From Deltaproteobacteria bacterium ADurb.Bin207 (lineage in GTDB: Bacteria > Myxococcota_A > Polyangia > Polyangiales > Polyangiaceae): a stretch of 64,000 nt of DNA. Of the stretch, positions 29,501-38,428 are shown one piece after another (the first letter of the stretch is position 1; every line of letters begins with the position of its first letter). The DNA lies in NCBI GenBank assembly GCA_002070115.1, contig MWCO01000024.1, positions 1-64,000 on the forward strand, given 5' to 3'. The position numbers and the translations under genes are program-made. Below the pieces are notes generated by a model. That model saw only the letters and a program-made list of their open reading frames with translations. It had not been told where the DNA came from and did not search any database.

Positions 29501-29660
29501 AGGCATGGCGAAGGCCGTCATCGGTGGTCTAACCGTGTCTATGTTATTGACTTTATTCGTAATTCCTGTGATGTACACGTTCTTCGCCAGCAAAAAACAG
29601 GAACTCAAAGCTCGCGAGCGGATCTCTCGGGTGAGTGGGGCTCATGCCCCTTCCGAGTGA
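26508..29660 (+). CDS. RND efflux transporter permease (HAE family)
   Basis: The 1050-residue inner-membrane permease has the 12-helix, two-loop RND layout. Landmarks are the first helix ending in LYPDITLPSVVV, the porter-loop segments, and helix 4 with GMLVDNAIVVLENIFRLRQE, where the Asp-Asp proton-relay pair of AcrB appears as Asp-Asn. The C-terminal half repeats the helix bundle and ends with SMLLTLFVIPVMYTFF. Substrates are probably small hydrophobic compounds or drugs; metal pumps of the CusA type have a different helix 4. ATG 26508 places the start at NLSDLAVRRGV, the normal beginning of the family. It forms an operon with the adaptor. Confidence 0.95.
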   Translation: MNLSDLAVRRGVTFTMVFLVIVGFGLFSLSRLQLDLYPDITLPSVVVITNYTGASPEDIETLVTRPIEGAVAAVKDVEEIRSTSKQGVSLVEVKFDWGKDMDQAETDVRRKLEMIEALLPQDADDSIVFAFDPSLQPVVMLMVTGPYPLDELRRIAENDLEPRIARLPGIASAEVAGGLEREVHVELDPTKIAAFGLDVNNVIGAVYRENSQIPGGALEQGTLDFTIQTEGKYSNVEQIGEVVVGMKPTDTGPVPIRLKEVARVVDTFYESQRVLEVDGEPTVWLLVRKQSGANTVRAAEGVIEALPNLSRSVAAELNFKVIFNQADFINESLGNLSSTGLLGVGITFLVLLVFLRNMRSSLIVASAIPLSVVATFSIMDRANMTLNTLSMAGLALAIGMLVDNAIVVLENIFRLRQEGMNAWDAAIHGAKGVSLAVTASTLTTVAVFVPVLFVPGIAGVLFQDMSITICFSLMVSLVVALTFIPLASSRLLGTERATRLLEKAAKNDPLRRVQHHYGRALDWVLAHRWVTLVGLVGALAITALLAAAMPTEFVPKDDQSLLFVTIETPIGNNLQQTYKMVKEAEEHVKKIIPEDARKLVALDVGVGKGFVSIFSKGVHAGLLRVPLVKPDQRTKSQAQYEAEVREDLRGIPGIKPTVSMPFNLMGDGDIAVEIRGHDLDMSRNLGLDLVEKLKTMPDLAEVVFSMDDQKPEVRVRFDRLKMAELGISAAAVGNVISTYFMGRTAGRYAEGGDEYDIVVRYAKAHRRDVDELRKMPIATPSGQVVPLDNIASVDIGLGPVDITRLDQERITTLKIYLHDDWVDSKGKNQKKDLGGTIGRVDEYLKNYPWPPGFSYEIGGSAEDFLTSFRYLGWALLVSVLLVYIVMASQFESFRQPFIIIFAVPLAAIGVVLMFTVTRSVMNISSLVGVIMLAGIVVNNGIVMIDAANQLRDEGKGRLEAIAIASRIRLRPIILTSATTVLAMLPLALGIGEGAAAWSGMAKAVIGGLTVSMLLTLFVIPVMYTFFASKKQELKARERISRVSGAHAPSE

Positions 29661-30004
29661 GCAAGGGGAGCACCGACCGGAATCATCCAGCCCCTATCGA
29701 ACCGGCGTATGACCCAGCGGGAATACGGGAAACAGGCTTTGCGTACGGTATGGCGAAACAATGTTGGATGCTGCCCATGCATTCGATGGGTTTTGGCTGG
29801 ATGAGGCTCATCTTGTTGGGGGGTTGGGTACGGGCTGGCGCTTGGGCTAGAAACATCAAGGCCAGGAGAGTCCATGCCGCGAATCTGGGTTTGGCCGGGC
29901 TTGAATGTGGCTTGATGCTCGATGACGGAACGGTGTTACTGGTCATGGGCGTTTTGGGTTATGCCGCTTGCTTGTCTTGGCGAAGATCGGGATCGACAGG
30001 GTGA
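29657..30004 (+). CDS. Doubtful small ORF after the RND permease
   Basis: A 115-codon frame opens with GTG overlapping the stop of the permease gene by 4 bases (GTGA), the coupling seen at other junctions here. The product would have a Trp/Met-rich middle and a hydrophobic C-terminal helix (LLVMGVLGYAACLSW). There is no clear ribosome binding site, and I recognise no family. The opposite strand (29683-29946) has an 87-codon frame with a signal-peptide-like start, so coding on either strand is uncertain. If neither is real, 29661-30028 is simply a 368-base gap before dedA. Confidence 0.22.
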   Translation: MSKGSTDRNHPAPIEPAYDPAGIRETGFAYGMAKQCWMLPMHSMGFGWMRLILLGGWVRAGAWARNIKARRVHAANLGLAGLECGLMLDDGTVLLVMGVLGYAACLSWRRSGSTG

Positions 30005-30028
30005 AGGGGATGTGCTAGCCCCCGCCGC

Positions 30029-30715
30029 ATGACCGAAACTTTGATTTCTCATATCGAGACGTTGGCGAATTACGCGCCCGTTTGGGGTTTTTTCTTGGTA
30101 TTTTTTTTCATGACCATCGAAAGCTCGTTCATTCCATTTCCGAGCGAAGTGGTGATGATACCGGCTGGATTTTTGGCAGCCCGGGGAGGATTGACGTTTG
30201 GAAGTCCCGTGCTCGACGCCATCGTTGCCATCGCCGCGGGAACGATAGGTTCGCTTGCCGGTGCGTATATCAACTATTACTTGGCGAAATGGCTCGGATA
30301 TCCTGTGCTCGAGCGTTACGGTAAGTATTTCTTTTTGCCGAAGGACAAACTTGAGCGAGCGCAGGAAATCTTCCGGCAATACGGCCCTGGGGCGACGTTC
30401 GTATGCCGGTTGCTTCCGGCAATTCGTCAGCTCATTTCGATTCCGGCAGGACTTTCGAACATGAAATTGGGCCCATTTACGCTGTGGACGGGTTTGGGGG
30501 CGGGATTCTGGGTAACGATATTGACCGTCGTTGGCTATACCATCGGCGCCCATACGGCTTCGATGAGCTATGCGGACCTCGTTCATAAGGGAAAAGACCA
30601 GATCGGCGCCAACCTCATCTATTTGATACCGACCTTGCTCGTGGGGTTTGCGCTTTATGTGTGGATCAGCAATCGAATCATGGGCAAGGGCAAGAAAGTA
30701 GCTGTTTCGGGCTGA
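30029..30715 (+). CDS. DedA-family membrane protein
   Basis: The 228-residue protein is of the DedA/SNARE-associated family. Diagnostic segments are MTIESSFIPFPSEVVMIPAG near the N-terminus, GTIGSLAGAYINYYLAKWLG, and FVCRLLPAIRQLISIPAGLS, whose Arg is essential in E. coli DedA proteins. Four to five hydrophobic stretches are visible. Members help flip lipid carriers such as undecaprenyl phosphate, or phospholipids, and affect membrane potential and peptide resistance. No strong ribosome binding site is near ATG 30029. It lies 168 bases before the Na+/Pi gene and may be independent of it. Confidence 0.92.
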   Translation: MTETLISHIETLANYAPVWGFFLVFFFMTIESSFIPFPSEVVMIPAGFLAARGGLTFGSPVLDAIVAIAAGTIGSLAGAYINYYLAKWLGYPVLERYGKYFFLPKDKLERAQEIFRQYGPGATFVCRLLPAIRQLISIPAGLSNMKLGPFTLWTGLGAGFWVTILTVVGYTIGAHTASMSYADLVHKGKDQIGANLIYLIPTLLVGFALYVWISNRIMGKGKKVAVSG

Positions 30716-30883
30716 ATGAAGCTCTTTTCCTCGGCGATACCACGCTGAAAAATCGACCGATGCAAGCTGTTTTCCCATTGGCCTTCCGAGCGGCTGTGGT
30801 ACACGATGAGCGCTTTTCTGGGCCGATGAGGCCCCTTCCACCCCTCGCTGCTTTTCTTTGCGAATTGCCATGAGGGCTTGGAT

Positions 30884-32584
30884 GTGGAGGCAGCCATTTC
30901 GATCGTCGCCCTGATTCTCACGGTGCTTGGTTCCCTCGGCGTTTTCCTTCTGGGGATGAAGCTCATTTCCGAAGCTTTGCAGAAGGTGGCGGGCGAGCGT
31001 CTCAAGTCATTGTTGGCCAAAATGACTTCGAACCGGTTCAGCGGTGTGCTCACGGGTCTTGCGGTCACGGGGGTACTGCAATCCAGTTCGGCCACCACCG
31101 TCATTGTCGTCAGCTTCGTTTCGGCCGGCTTGTTTACGCTCACCCAAGCCATTTCCGTCATCATGGGCGCCAATATCGGCACCACGGTGACCGGGTGGAT
31201 CGTGGCGTTGGTCGGCTTCAAGATGGAAATCACGCTTTTTGCCCTGCCCGCGATTGCCTTCGGCGTGTTCATGAGCTTCATGAAACACGTAAAAATCAAG
31301 CTCTGGGGCGAGGTGCTCGTCGGTTTCGGTATCTTATTTCTCGGCCTATCGTTGATGAAGGATTCGATCCCCACCATCTCGAACCCCGAACAACTTGCCT
31401 GGCTCAAGCACTTTTCGGGGGGAGGACTGTGGTCGACCCTCGCATTCGTGCTGTTTGGGACGGTCATTACGGCGATTCTTCAGTCCAGCTCGGCGACCAT
31501 GACCATGACCTTGACGCTTGCGGCCATGGGATGGCTTCCCTATTCCGCGGCGGCAGCGTTGGTTCTTGGCGAAAACATCGGCACGACGGCAACCGCCAAT
31601 CTTGCCGCTATTGGAGCGCCTCCGGTGGCCAAGCGGGCAGCCCTTGCTCACCTGTTTTTCAACGTCTTTGGTGTCATATGGGCGGTCGCTCTCATGAACA
31701 TCTATTGGCTTCCCATGGTGGATTGGCTCGTGCCCGGAGACCCTACCGTGGACTTCAATACCATTCAGGGCGATCCGGCGGCATTGGCTTTGGCCGCTGG
31801 CGTCGTCTCCACGCATCTGGCCGCTGCCCACACGCTATTCAATGTCACCAATACCGCGATCATGCTGCCTTTCGTTCGTCAACTCGAGCGCCTCGTCACC
31901 CGAATCGTTCCTGAAACCGATGACGAAGCACCCGCCCGTGCCCGATTCCTCGACCCTTCGCGCATCGGAAGCGCCGAAATCAACGTGGTTCAGGTGAGCA
32001 AGGCCATGCAGCATATGATCTCGTTGGTTCGAAATATGCTCAAAGACGCCTTTTATATCGTCGCCCATCCCCACGATGACCTCGGAAAAATGGTCGAAAA
32101 AACGCTGGGGATCGAAAGAGAGGTCGACCAACTCGAACAGGAAGTCCTGTCGTATCTGGCGGCTCTCGGCCAAATGCCTGTTTCGGAAGCTACCTCACGA
32201 AAGCTCTCGGACCTGGTGCAAAACACCCACCGACTCGAACGCATTGGAGACCATTGTGCCGTCATCGTGCGCATCGCGCGACGCATTCATTCCGCGGGAA
32301 CACCGTTTTCGGAGGAAGCCATCGAAGACACCCACCGTCTTTATGAACAAGTGGACCGCTCCCTCGAACACGTAAGCGCTTTCATATCCGGTTCGGGAAG
32401 TATCACCGTGGGCGAGGAGATCGAGGATAGGATCGATTCTACCCGTCGAAAACTCCGCGGAAAATACGTGCAGAAAATGGAACAGGAGGGGGCTCAGCGG
32501 GCGCAATGCCTCGCGGTGTTGGATACCATCACCCATCTCGAGGAGATTGGGGATAGAGCGGTGGGAATCATCCGGCGGGCGTGA
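30884..32584 (+). CDS. Na+/phosphate cotransporter (NptA-like) with PhoU domain
   Basis: The 566-residue protein has an N-terminal membrane domain with the two inverted QSSS motifs of the Na/Pi cotransporter family (VLQSSSATTVIV and ILQSSSATMTMT), each followed by a GxNIGTT segment. From about residue 360 a PhoU-like helical domain follows. It imports phosphate, or exports it in some bacteria, driven by Na+. GTG 30884 is selected because GAGGG lies 7 bases upstream; a TTG at 30878 is too close to that site. No Pho-box-like repeat was seen in front of it. Confidence 0.93.
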   Translation: MEAAISIVALILTVLGSLGVFLLGMKLISEALQKVAGERLKSLLAKMTSNRFSGVLTGLAVTGVLQSSSATTVIVVSFVSAGLFTLTQAISVIMGANIGTTVTGWIVALVGFKMEITLFALPAIAFGVFMSFMKHVKIKLWGEVLVGFGILFLGLSLMKDSIPTISNPEQLAWLKHFSGGGLWSTLAFVLFGTVITAILQSSSATMTMTLTLAAMGWLPYSAAAALVLGENIGTTATANLAAIGAPPVAKRAALAHLFFNVFGVIWAVALMNIYWLPMVDWLVPGDPTVDFNTIQGDPAALALAAGVVSTHLAAAHTLFNVTNTAIMLPFVRQLERLVTRIVPETDDEAPARARFLDPSRIGSAEINVVQVSKAMQHMISLVRNMLKDAFYIVAHPHDDLGKMVEKTLGIEREVDQLEQEVLSYLAALGQMPVSEATSRKLSDLVQNTHRLERIGDHCAVIVRIARRIHSAGTPFSEEAIEDTHRLYEQVDRSLEHVSAFISGSGSITVGEEIEDRIDSTRRKLRGKYVQKMEQEGAQRAQCLAVLDTITHLEEIGDRAVGIIRRA

Positions 32585-32704
32585 GTCTTTGTGGCGTCGA
32601 CGGGACGCTCGGGGCACCGTGGAGGCTCGTGGATGCATGCTCGCAGGCCAAGTGGGCTATTGAGGCGAGAATGCGAACGTCGGATTTGGTATAACTATTT
32701 GTAA

Positions 32705-34192
32705 TTACTTGGTTTTTATGTTTCCCGGAACCATGGGTTCAGGCGTGGGAGCGGGGGATTCGAGGGGGTGCGCGAGGGGGTCCGAGCGGCCGTATCCGAA
32801 AAAGGAAACGAGGGCGGCGATGGTGGAGCAGGCCGCGCTGATTTGCAAACCGAGCCGAACGACACTGTTGGCGCTTTCGGGCCAGCCTTCGACATGGCCT
32901 TCGGGGAAGGCGGTGGCGAAGATACCTGAGGCTACGGCTACGCCCAACGCCATGCCCAGGGTCCTGGCGAGGGCCATGACGCCGCCTGCGCTACCTTGTT
33001 GGGATGCGGGGGCTGAGCCCATCAAGGCGCTTGAATTGGGGGAAATGAAGACACCGGTGCCCGCGCCGCAAATGAAAAGCCAGAACATCGGCGTGGTCAC
33101 CCCCGTGGTCGGCCAGCTCAGCGACAGGCCAAGCATTCCCACCGCCGTGACGAGCATTCCTCCAGCGGCGAGTCCTCGCGGGCCCAGCTTGTCCGAAAGC
33201 CATCCCGACGTGAAAGTGAATAGCGCCATTCCCGCAGCCTGGGCGGCCAGCACTCGACCCACCATCGAAGGAGGCATCTGCTGACCGTCCCGTAACGCAA
33301 AAGGCAGTAAGTATAACGCTAGAAATACCGTAATATAGTTCAACACCGCGGCCAGTGCGGCGGAAGAAAACACCACGGACCGAAATAGGCGGGGGTCCAG
33401 CGTAGGCGCGGGATGCCGAAGCTCGAAGAGCACGAATACCGGCAGCAAGGCCACGGCAGTGACCGTAAGCCCTATCGTGGCGGGATGAAACCAGCCCCAA
33501 TCCGGCCCCCGGGTACAAGCGAGCAGGAAAGATAGGGTTCCTACGCCGATGAGAATCGCTCCGACAGGGTCGAACCTATGGCGTTGTTTCACCACGGGGG
33601 AACGAGGAACGATTCGAAATGCGACGGAAAGAACGATAGCGGAAACGATGGCCATAGAGAAAAAAACGGATCGCCAACCGAGCCATCGGACGAGTTCGCC
33701 GCCTACCGGGGGGCCGATGGCCAGGCCGACATAGACGGCTGTGGACATGAAGCCGAGGGTGAAGCCGCGACGGTGGGCAGGGGCGGATTGGGTGAGCAAG
33801 GCGGGGGCAGTGGCCATGACCATGGCGGAGCCGATGGCTTGTGCGGCTCTCGAAGCCACGAGCATAAGCTCGGTGGGGGCGAGGGCCGAGCCGAGGGAAG
33901 CAATACCAAATACTGTAAATCCAAGTAGATACACTCTCCCCGGCCCGATCATATCTCCCAATCGTCCGGCGAGCAGAAGCAGCACGGTGACGGTGAGCAA
34001 AAAGGCGAGGACGACCCAAGCGATTCTTGATGGGTCGACGTGAAACTCACGGGCGATATCGGGAAGCGCCACGTTGATGACGCTAGCGGTCATCGAGCTG
34101 AGCAGGGCACCCAGGGCGACGGCTCCGAGCAGGGTCCAATCGATTTGGGCTGTGGGTGGAGGTTGCATGACGAGAGGATATTTGGGTGTCAT
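32705..34192 (-). CDS. MFS drug transporter, DHA2 (14-helix) type
   Basis: The 495-residue protein has about 14 hydrophobic helices. It contains the major-facilitator motif A (LAGRLGDMIGPGRVYLLG) between helices 2 and 3 and the antiporter motif C-like region (FMSTAVYVGLAIGPPVGGEL) in helix 5. This matches EmrB/QacA-type proton-driven exporters of hydrophobic compounds. ATG 34192 is used; ATG 34168 is possible, and neither has a good ribosome binding site. No regulator or membrane-fusion partner is adjacent. It converges with the Na+/Pi gene. Confidence 0.9.
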   Translation of the reverse strand: MTPKYPLVMQPPPTAQIDWTLLGAVALGALLSSMTASVINVALPDIAREFHVDPSRIAWVVLAFLLTVTVLLLLAGRLGDMIGPGRVYLLGFTVFGIASLGSALAPTELMLVASRAAQAIGSAMVMATAPALLTQSAPAHRRGFTLGFMSTAVYVGLAIGPPVGGELVRWLGWRSVFFSMAIVSAIVLSVAFRIVPRSPVVKQRHRFDPVGAILIGVGTLSFLLACTRGPDWGWFHPATIGLTVTAVALLPVFVLFELRHPAPTLDPRLFRSVVFSSAALAAVLNYITVFLALYLLPFALRDGQQMPPSMVGRVLAAQAAGMALFTFTSGWLSDKLGPRGLAAGGMLVTAVGMLGLSLSWPTTGVTTPMFWLFICGAGTGVFISPNSSALMGSAPASQQGSAGGVMALARTLGMALGVAVASGIFATAFPEGHVEGWPESANSVVRLGLQISAACSTIAALVSFFGYGRSDPLAHPLESPAPTPEPMVPGNIKTK

Positions 34193-34499
34193 ACAGGAAA
34201 TCGCGAAGGAGAAACAGCAATTCGATGGATCGAGCTGGTTCCGAGGGGCTAGGTTTGGCCCTGGGTAGTTTTTCTAGCATGGGTATCTAACCTGGATCTG
34301 GGTGTAAATTGCGTTGTGCAGGTGCAATTTCTCGATTGACCCTTGCGATGGGAGTCGTATCGTCGCCCGCGAGGGGGCAGCGTGGATTCGATGAATAACC
34401 CCCGGTTCTTCCAAGCAAAGAGAAATATTTTGAAGCGGATTCAGCGAGGGGAGGCTGGGCTATAGTTGAATCGTATGGTATCGTTGTTCGTGTATAGGT
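34193..34499. other. Divergent intergenic region
   Basis: This 307-base gap lies between the divergent drug-transporter and PilZ genes, so it should carry both promoters. A CTATAGTTG segment near 34460 could be a -10 element for the PilZ gene, but no well-placed -35 partner was seen. No gene or hairpin is evident. Confidence 0.4.
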
Positions 34500-35390
34500 G
34501 TGAAAAACATGGAAAATAAGCAGTATTCTTCTGAACCGGAGAGTAGAAGTTCGGTTGTCCGGAACTCGGCGGCTCGTGCGCGAAAAATGCTCAGTTCCAC
34601 ACTGCGGATGCTACAAGAGGTGTCGTCCGAGGCGGATTCCAACGTTAAGCTTCGACTCGCGCGAGCCACCGAGCAAGTGGCGGAGGCTTCGGGCGTGCTT
34701 TTCGAATTGGAACACGAATCGAAGTCGGATTTCGACTGCCTTGCGGGAGCGGTCCGTGCTCGGGACCATCTTCGGACAGCGTTGTCCGCGCTTCAAGCGC
34801 CGGAAATGGCGGGGTCTTTTCCGGTGGAATGCGCGGAGGCGGTGGCTTCTGCCCTGGCGATCGTATTTTCCGCCGCCAAAGGCCAGGATTGGCAAGAGCA
34901 AGATCGGCTGCGCGAAGCATCCCATAAAGCAACCGAACGACGAGCGGAAAACAACGACTCGATGGTTCCTATTGCCTTGTCGCGACGTCGTGGGGCAAGC
35001 AACAAAGCACCGGAAGTTCTCGCACCGCAAGCGGAAGTTGCGCTGGAACGACGGCAAGCGGATCGGGTTTTGCTCGAAGCCGATGTGGGTTTGGTCAGTG
35101 AGTCTCAGTTTTATGCCGGATTGTCGATGGATTTGAGCGTCGGCGGGGTTTTTATCGCAACGTATCAACGAAAACCGATTGGTGCGCCGGTGGCGTTGTC
35201 GTTGGTGCTGCCAGGGGGGCATTTGGTGTGGGCCAAAGGGGTTGTGCGGTGGATACGAGAAGCCGCTGGAGACGAGAACGTTCCTGGAATCGGTGTGGAA
35301 TTCACCGAGGTGGAACCTGCGGATATGAAGGCGATCAGGCAATTTTGTAAGATGCGGGCACCGCTATTATTCGATGCCGACGACGTGTGA
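34500..35390 (+). CDS. PilZ-domain protein (myxobacterial type)
   Basis: The 296-residue protein has an N-terminal helical region (residues 15-120) and a C-terminal PilZ domain (about 180-290). The c-di-GMP-binding signatures are visible: the Arg-rich start ERRQADRV and DLSVGGVF, the D/NxSxxG element. This small PilZ form is common in Myxococcota, where members are linked to motility and surface behaviour. Binding of c-di-GMP is therefore plausible. ATG 34509, three codons in, is an alternative to GTG 34500. It stands alone, with no diguanylate cyclase nearby. Confidence 0.87.
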   Translation: MKNMENKQYSSEPESRSSVVRNSAARARKMLSSTLRMLQEVSSEADSNVKLRLARATEQVAEASGVLFELEHESKSDFDCLAGAVRARDHLRTALSALQAPEMAGSFPVECAEAVASALAIVFSAAKGQDWQEQDRLREASHKATERRAENNDSMVPIALSRRRGASNKAPEVLAPQAEVALERRQADRVLLEADVGLVSESQFYAGLSMDLSVGGVFIATYQRKPIGAPVALSLVLPGGHLVWAKGVVRWIREAAGDENVPGIGVEFTEVEPADMKAIRQFCKMRAPLLFDADDV

Positions 35391-35522
35391 GGGCGTGACG
35401 GTGCCCTGGCTGAGGGGCTCGAGAAACGTGGGTCGGATCTATCGGATTTTCATGCGCCCGCGGTTCTTTTGGAAGGGAGCGTGGGATAAGCCCTGCAGGA
35501 ATGACTTGCGTTTTGCGCAACG

Positions 35523-37205
35523 CTATTTTTCGGTTTTCGTTTGGTTCGCCTCCGTTTTTCGTTTCCATAAGGTCCAGTCGCCGCTTTCGCTCATTTTTTC
35601 AAACCCTTGTTTTTCGATCAGGCGAAGGTGTTCTCGTTGCTTGTCCGGCTGGTTGGTCAACATCACCACGTATTCATAGTTTTTGGCATGGGCGCTCAAC
35701 CCTGGCATGGGGTTACGGGCTCCCGGCATGGGAAGTTGTTGCGTGCATATCAACGGATGGAAGGGCAGATCGCAGAAAGAATAGGGTTGCAAGCTCGTGG
35801 AAAGCACGGCGCTCCATCGCACCAAGTGCTGGTTGATAAAGCCGTGGAAGCCATGGAAGCGCCAACGTTTCGCATCTTGCATATATTCGTGGGAAAATAC
35901 CGGCAATACGATCGAATGGGAGGGTATGGAGTGAGACACCTCGACCAATCCTCGTGTGGCGTGGGCAAAAGCACGAAAAGGTCCCACCAAACTGAAAAGA
36001 TGAAAGAAGGAAAACACCAAAATTGGGGCCATACGTAGAGCTTGACGCATCGTGGCTGGCACCGCGCGTGGCACCATCACGAGGAACATGCCGACGAATA
36101 CGGTCAGTCTCGTATCGATGGACCATGCTACCCAGGGATAATGAACGCTGGTCGGGGAGGCCATATATCCCGCAAACATCAATGCCGCCATGATTTCCGC
36201 GCGATACTCGCAAAACCTTCGCCACAGACTTTGCGATTCCGTCGGTCTGCCAATCACGCTCGTCAAGGATATCGTTGCGATCACCGCAGCGAAAAAAAGT
36301 GGCGTCGATAACGCATCCCAGCCATTGATTGTCCAATTCAGGAAATCACCGTCGAAATGATCGAGATGCTCACTGAGAGAGAGCGTTCCCATGGCTTGAG
36401 AAACGTGGGCAGGAAGAGGGGTTCGAGGTTTTGGGACGAGCCAGATCACGGCCGCGAAAGCCACCGTCATCGCTGCCCCGTGATACGCCACGCGACGAAA
36501 GGAATGCTGACTCAACACCACCCAGAGCCCAACGCAAGCAAATAGCACGGGTGTGATCAACAGATGGAAGAATGGCGAAACCGAAAGGGTGAGGATCAAC
36601 GCCACCACGCGCCACCATCGCATACCCTTTGCATTGTTTTCGACCCACGCCAAACACAGGGGCAGCAAGGGAATCGCCAGCAAAAATGGCAAGTATCCCA
36701 TGGCGAGTTGGAGGTTGAAAGCCAGCGCAAATCCCGCAAGGCAAAGCCATTCGCTTCGCCCCATCGCGCGAAGCAACGAGCGCATGCCAAGGGGCAGCGC
36801 CAGCACGACAACGCTGACCGTCAGTTTGATGGCATGTACGGGGGATAAGACATTGAGCAGGAGCCCAAATAGACGATAGAACGCGAGATGACTGACGGCA
36901 CCGGGACGCGCTTCGTACCACGACGAAAAGAAAGGATCGCCCTTTTGCAATGCGTGCAGCACCATACCCGAGTAGGCGACAGAGGGGGAATCGACGAACG
37001 GTGGCAGGGGGGGCAGCCATATCAGACCAAGGGAAAGACAGGCGAGCGCGAAAAACGCAAGCATCCACGCGTGGCGTTGTCCCCACGAACGCGGACGGCA
37101 GAACCCAACTATCCGTATTCGGATAGCCTCGAAACATGCGGCGAGCAGCCGTTGGATTCGAGAACGCTTGGGCGTGACTGTCTCTTCCTCGTCTTGCCCT
37201 TGCAT
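35523..37205 (-). CDS. Polytopic membrane protein, possibly GT-C glycosyltransferase-like
   Basis: The 560-residue protein has about ten to eleven hydrophobic helices between residues 48 and 420, followed by a soluble C-terminal part of about 130 residues. The first large loop contains DSPSVAYSGMVLHALQKGDP, reminiscent of the acidic periplasmic loop of GT-C fold lipid-linked sugar transferases, but I could not match a named family. The C-terminus ends in an alternating pattern (YEYVVMLTNQ, then GDWTLWKRK) also seen in GT-C-type proteins. Function is unassigned. It is followed on the same strand by unrelated genes with gaps of about 100 bases. Confidence 0.72.
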   Translation of the reverse strand: MQGQDEEETVTPKRSRIQRLLAACFEAIRIRIVGFCRPRSWGQRHAWMLAFFALACLSLGLIWLPPLPPFVDSPSVAYSGMVLHALQKGDPFFSSWYEARPGAVSHLAFYRLFGLLLNVLSPVHAIKLTVSVVVLALPLGMRSLLRAMGRSEWLCLAGFALAFNLQLAMGYLPFLLAIPLLPLCLAWVENNAKGMRWWRVVALILTLSVSPFFHLLITPVLFACVGLWVVLSQHSFRRVAYHGAAMTVAFAAVIWLVPKPRTPLPAHVSQAMGTLSLSEHLDHFDGDFLNWTINGWDALSTPLFFAAVIATISLTSVIGRPTESQSLWRRFCEYRAEIMAALMFAGYMASPTSVHYPWVAWSIDTRLTVFVGMFLVMVPRAVPATMRQALRMAPILVFSFFHLFSLVGPFRAFAHATRGLVEVSHSIPSHSIVLPVFSHEYMQDAKRWRFHGFHGFINQHLVRWSAVLSTSLQPYSFCDLPFHPLICTQQLPMPGARNPMPGLSAHAKNYEYVVMLTNQPDKQREHLRLIEKQGFEKMSESGDWTLWKRKTEANQTKTEK

Positions 37206-37306
37206 GCTCAGCCTTCATCCAACGTTGGGAGGATTGCGCACGACATCATGGCTGGTGTGGAAAAGCCCTGAAAACGTCGGGAGCCGTTGTGTTTCACCCG
37301 TCGAAA

Positions 37307-37639
37307 TCAAGGATCCGAGTCGGGTGGAGGACCATAGACCGCGACAGGAGGTTCTAGGTATTCGGGGCGATCGCCATCCTGGTCAGCGTTGCCTTGGTTG
37401 TCTTGGTCGGAAGGGGAGGGCCGCTGCTGCTCGCTGGTCGGCGGGTTCGCGGATTGCGGAGGAGGGCCGTAAACAGCGACGGGACCGGGACCGCATCCCC
37501 CCATCATCACGGCTGTCACCGCCGCGGCGAGCATACCCGTATGCATCGCCACCCGAGGGGAAGAACAAAACGGACACGTTTCTTCGCTGTTGCGTATGTG
37601 GCGTCCGCATTGTGAGCACAACACAAGTTCGGTACCCAT
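37307..37639 (-). CDS. Small zinc-ribbon membrane protein with Pro-rich tail
   Basis: The 110-residue protein opens with a zinc ribbon (CSQCGRHIRNSEETCPFC). A single hydrophobic segment follows (about 32-49), ending in GGCG. The tail is rich in Pro and Gln, with the repeated motif VAVYGPPP near residues 54 and 101. The same combination recurs in myxobacterial genomes in small proteins of unknown role. Bidentate cysteines suggest Zn binding. It lies 54 bases downstream of the gpt gene on the same strand, so co-transcription is possible. Confidence 0.75.
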   Translation of the reverse strand: MGTELVLCSQCGRHIRNSEETCPFCSSPRVAMHTGMLAAAVTAVMMGGCGPGPVAVYGPPPQSANPPTSEQQRPSPSDQDNQGNADQDGDRPEYLEPPVAVYGPPPDSDP

Positions 37640-37693
37640 CCTGCCATCCTATCACGACATCCCGTCGTGGGAGCCGTTTCATCCATGCAATGG

Positions 37694-38191
37694 CTATTTT
37701 TGACGCACCCGCTCCACCAAAGGAACCGCAAAATCCAGCGCCATATCCCAAGGAAAGCGGATCCACGTATCCTGGGTCACTTCCCGAACACAAAGATCGA
37801 CCTGCGATCGACCATCGGGTTTGGCGTACACCGTGGCGAAAAACGCCTTGGGAAGCATGGTTCGGATCACCGATGCCGTCTGACCCGTATCCACCAGATC
37901 ATCGATCAACAACAACCCCGTCCCATCTCCGGAAACCTGTTTTAATACGCGTACTTCATCCGTTTGCTCCCGACCTTCTCGCCCCGCGTAGCTGACCACA
38001 CAGACTGTATCGACCAGACGAATATCCAGTTCTCTGGCCACGATGGCTGCTGGAATCAGGCCGCCTCGGGTGATGGCCACAATGCCGTGCCAGTCGGTTT
38101 GCTGATCGAGCAGGGCCTGGCAAAGGATTCGTGTATCCCGATGCAGTTCTTCCCATGACACGAAAAAGTCTTGGCGATACGGATGCGTCAC
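37694..38191 (-). CDS. gpt: Xanthine(-guanine) phosphoribosyltransferase
   Basis: The 165-residue purine salvage enzyme transfers phosphoribose from PRPP to xanthine or guanine. The PRPP-binding motif LLLIDDLVDTGQTA (about residues 93-106) is nearly identical to that of E. coli Gpt, as is the N-terminal AITRGGLIPAAIVARELDI region. Length is close to that of the E. coli enzyme (152 residues). It is soluble and cytoplasmic. It diverges from the Ser/Thr kinase gene at 38429. Whether hypoxanthine is also used cannot be told. Confidence 0.9.
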   Translation of the reverse strand: MTHPYRQDFFVSWEELHRDTRILCQALLDQQTDWHGIVAITRGGLIPAAIVARELDIRLVDTVCVVSYAGREGREQTDEVRVLKQVSGDGTGLLLIDDLVDTGQTASVIRTMLPKAFFATVYAKPDGRSQVDLCVREVTQDTWIRFPWDMALDFAVPLVERVRQK

Positions 38192-38428
38192 GATGGTGGC
38201 CTCGCTTGGACGGATAAACCATGGGTAGACTCAAGTGGCTTGGGGCTGCAACCACGTTTCCTTCCACGAGCCCAGCAGGGCTGCCCGTTTGCGGTTGGAC
38301 TTCGGTGTTGTGGCTATCGAGAAAGCTAGACGACACGCGCGGGGTTGCGTATGGTTGCCTTGATGATCTGCCCTGAGGAGCCGTCAAATCCCGTTCGTCG
38401 CGGCACCGTGGATCAAGGACGTGACTGA

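Noticed and set aside
29683-29946. 87-codon minus-strand frame with a signal-peptide-like start
   Set aside because: No ribosome binding site and no conserved content; it opposes a plus-strand frame that at least shows GTGA coupling. Neither is convincing.
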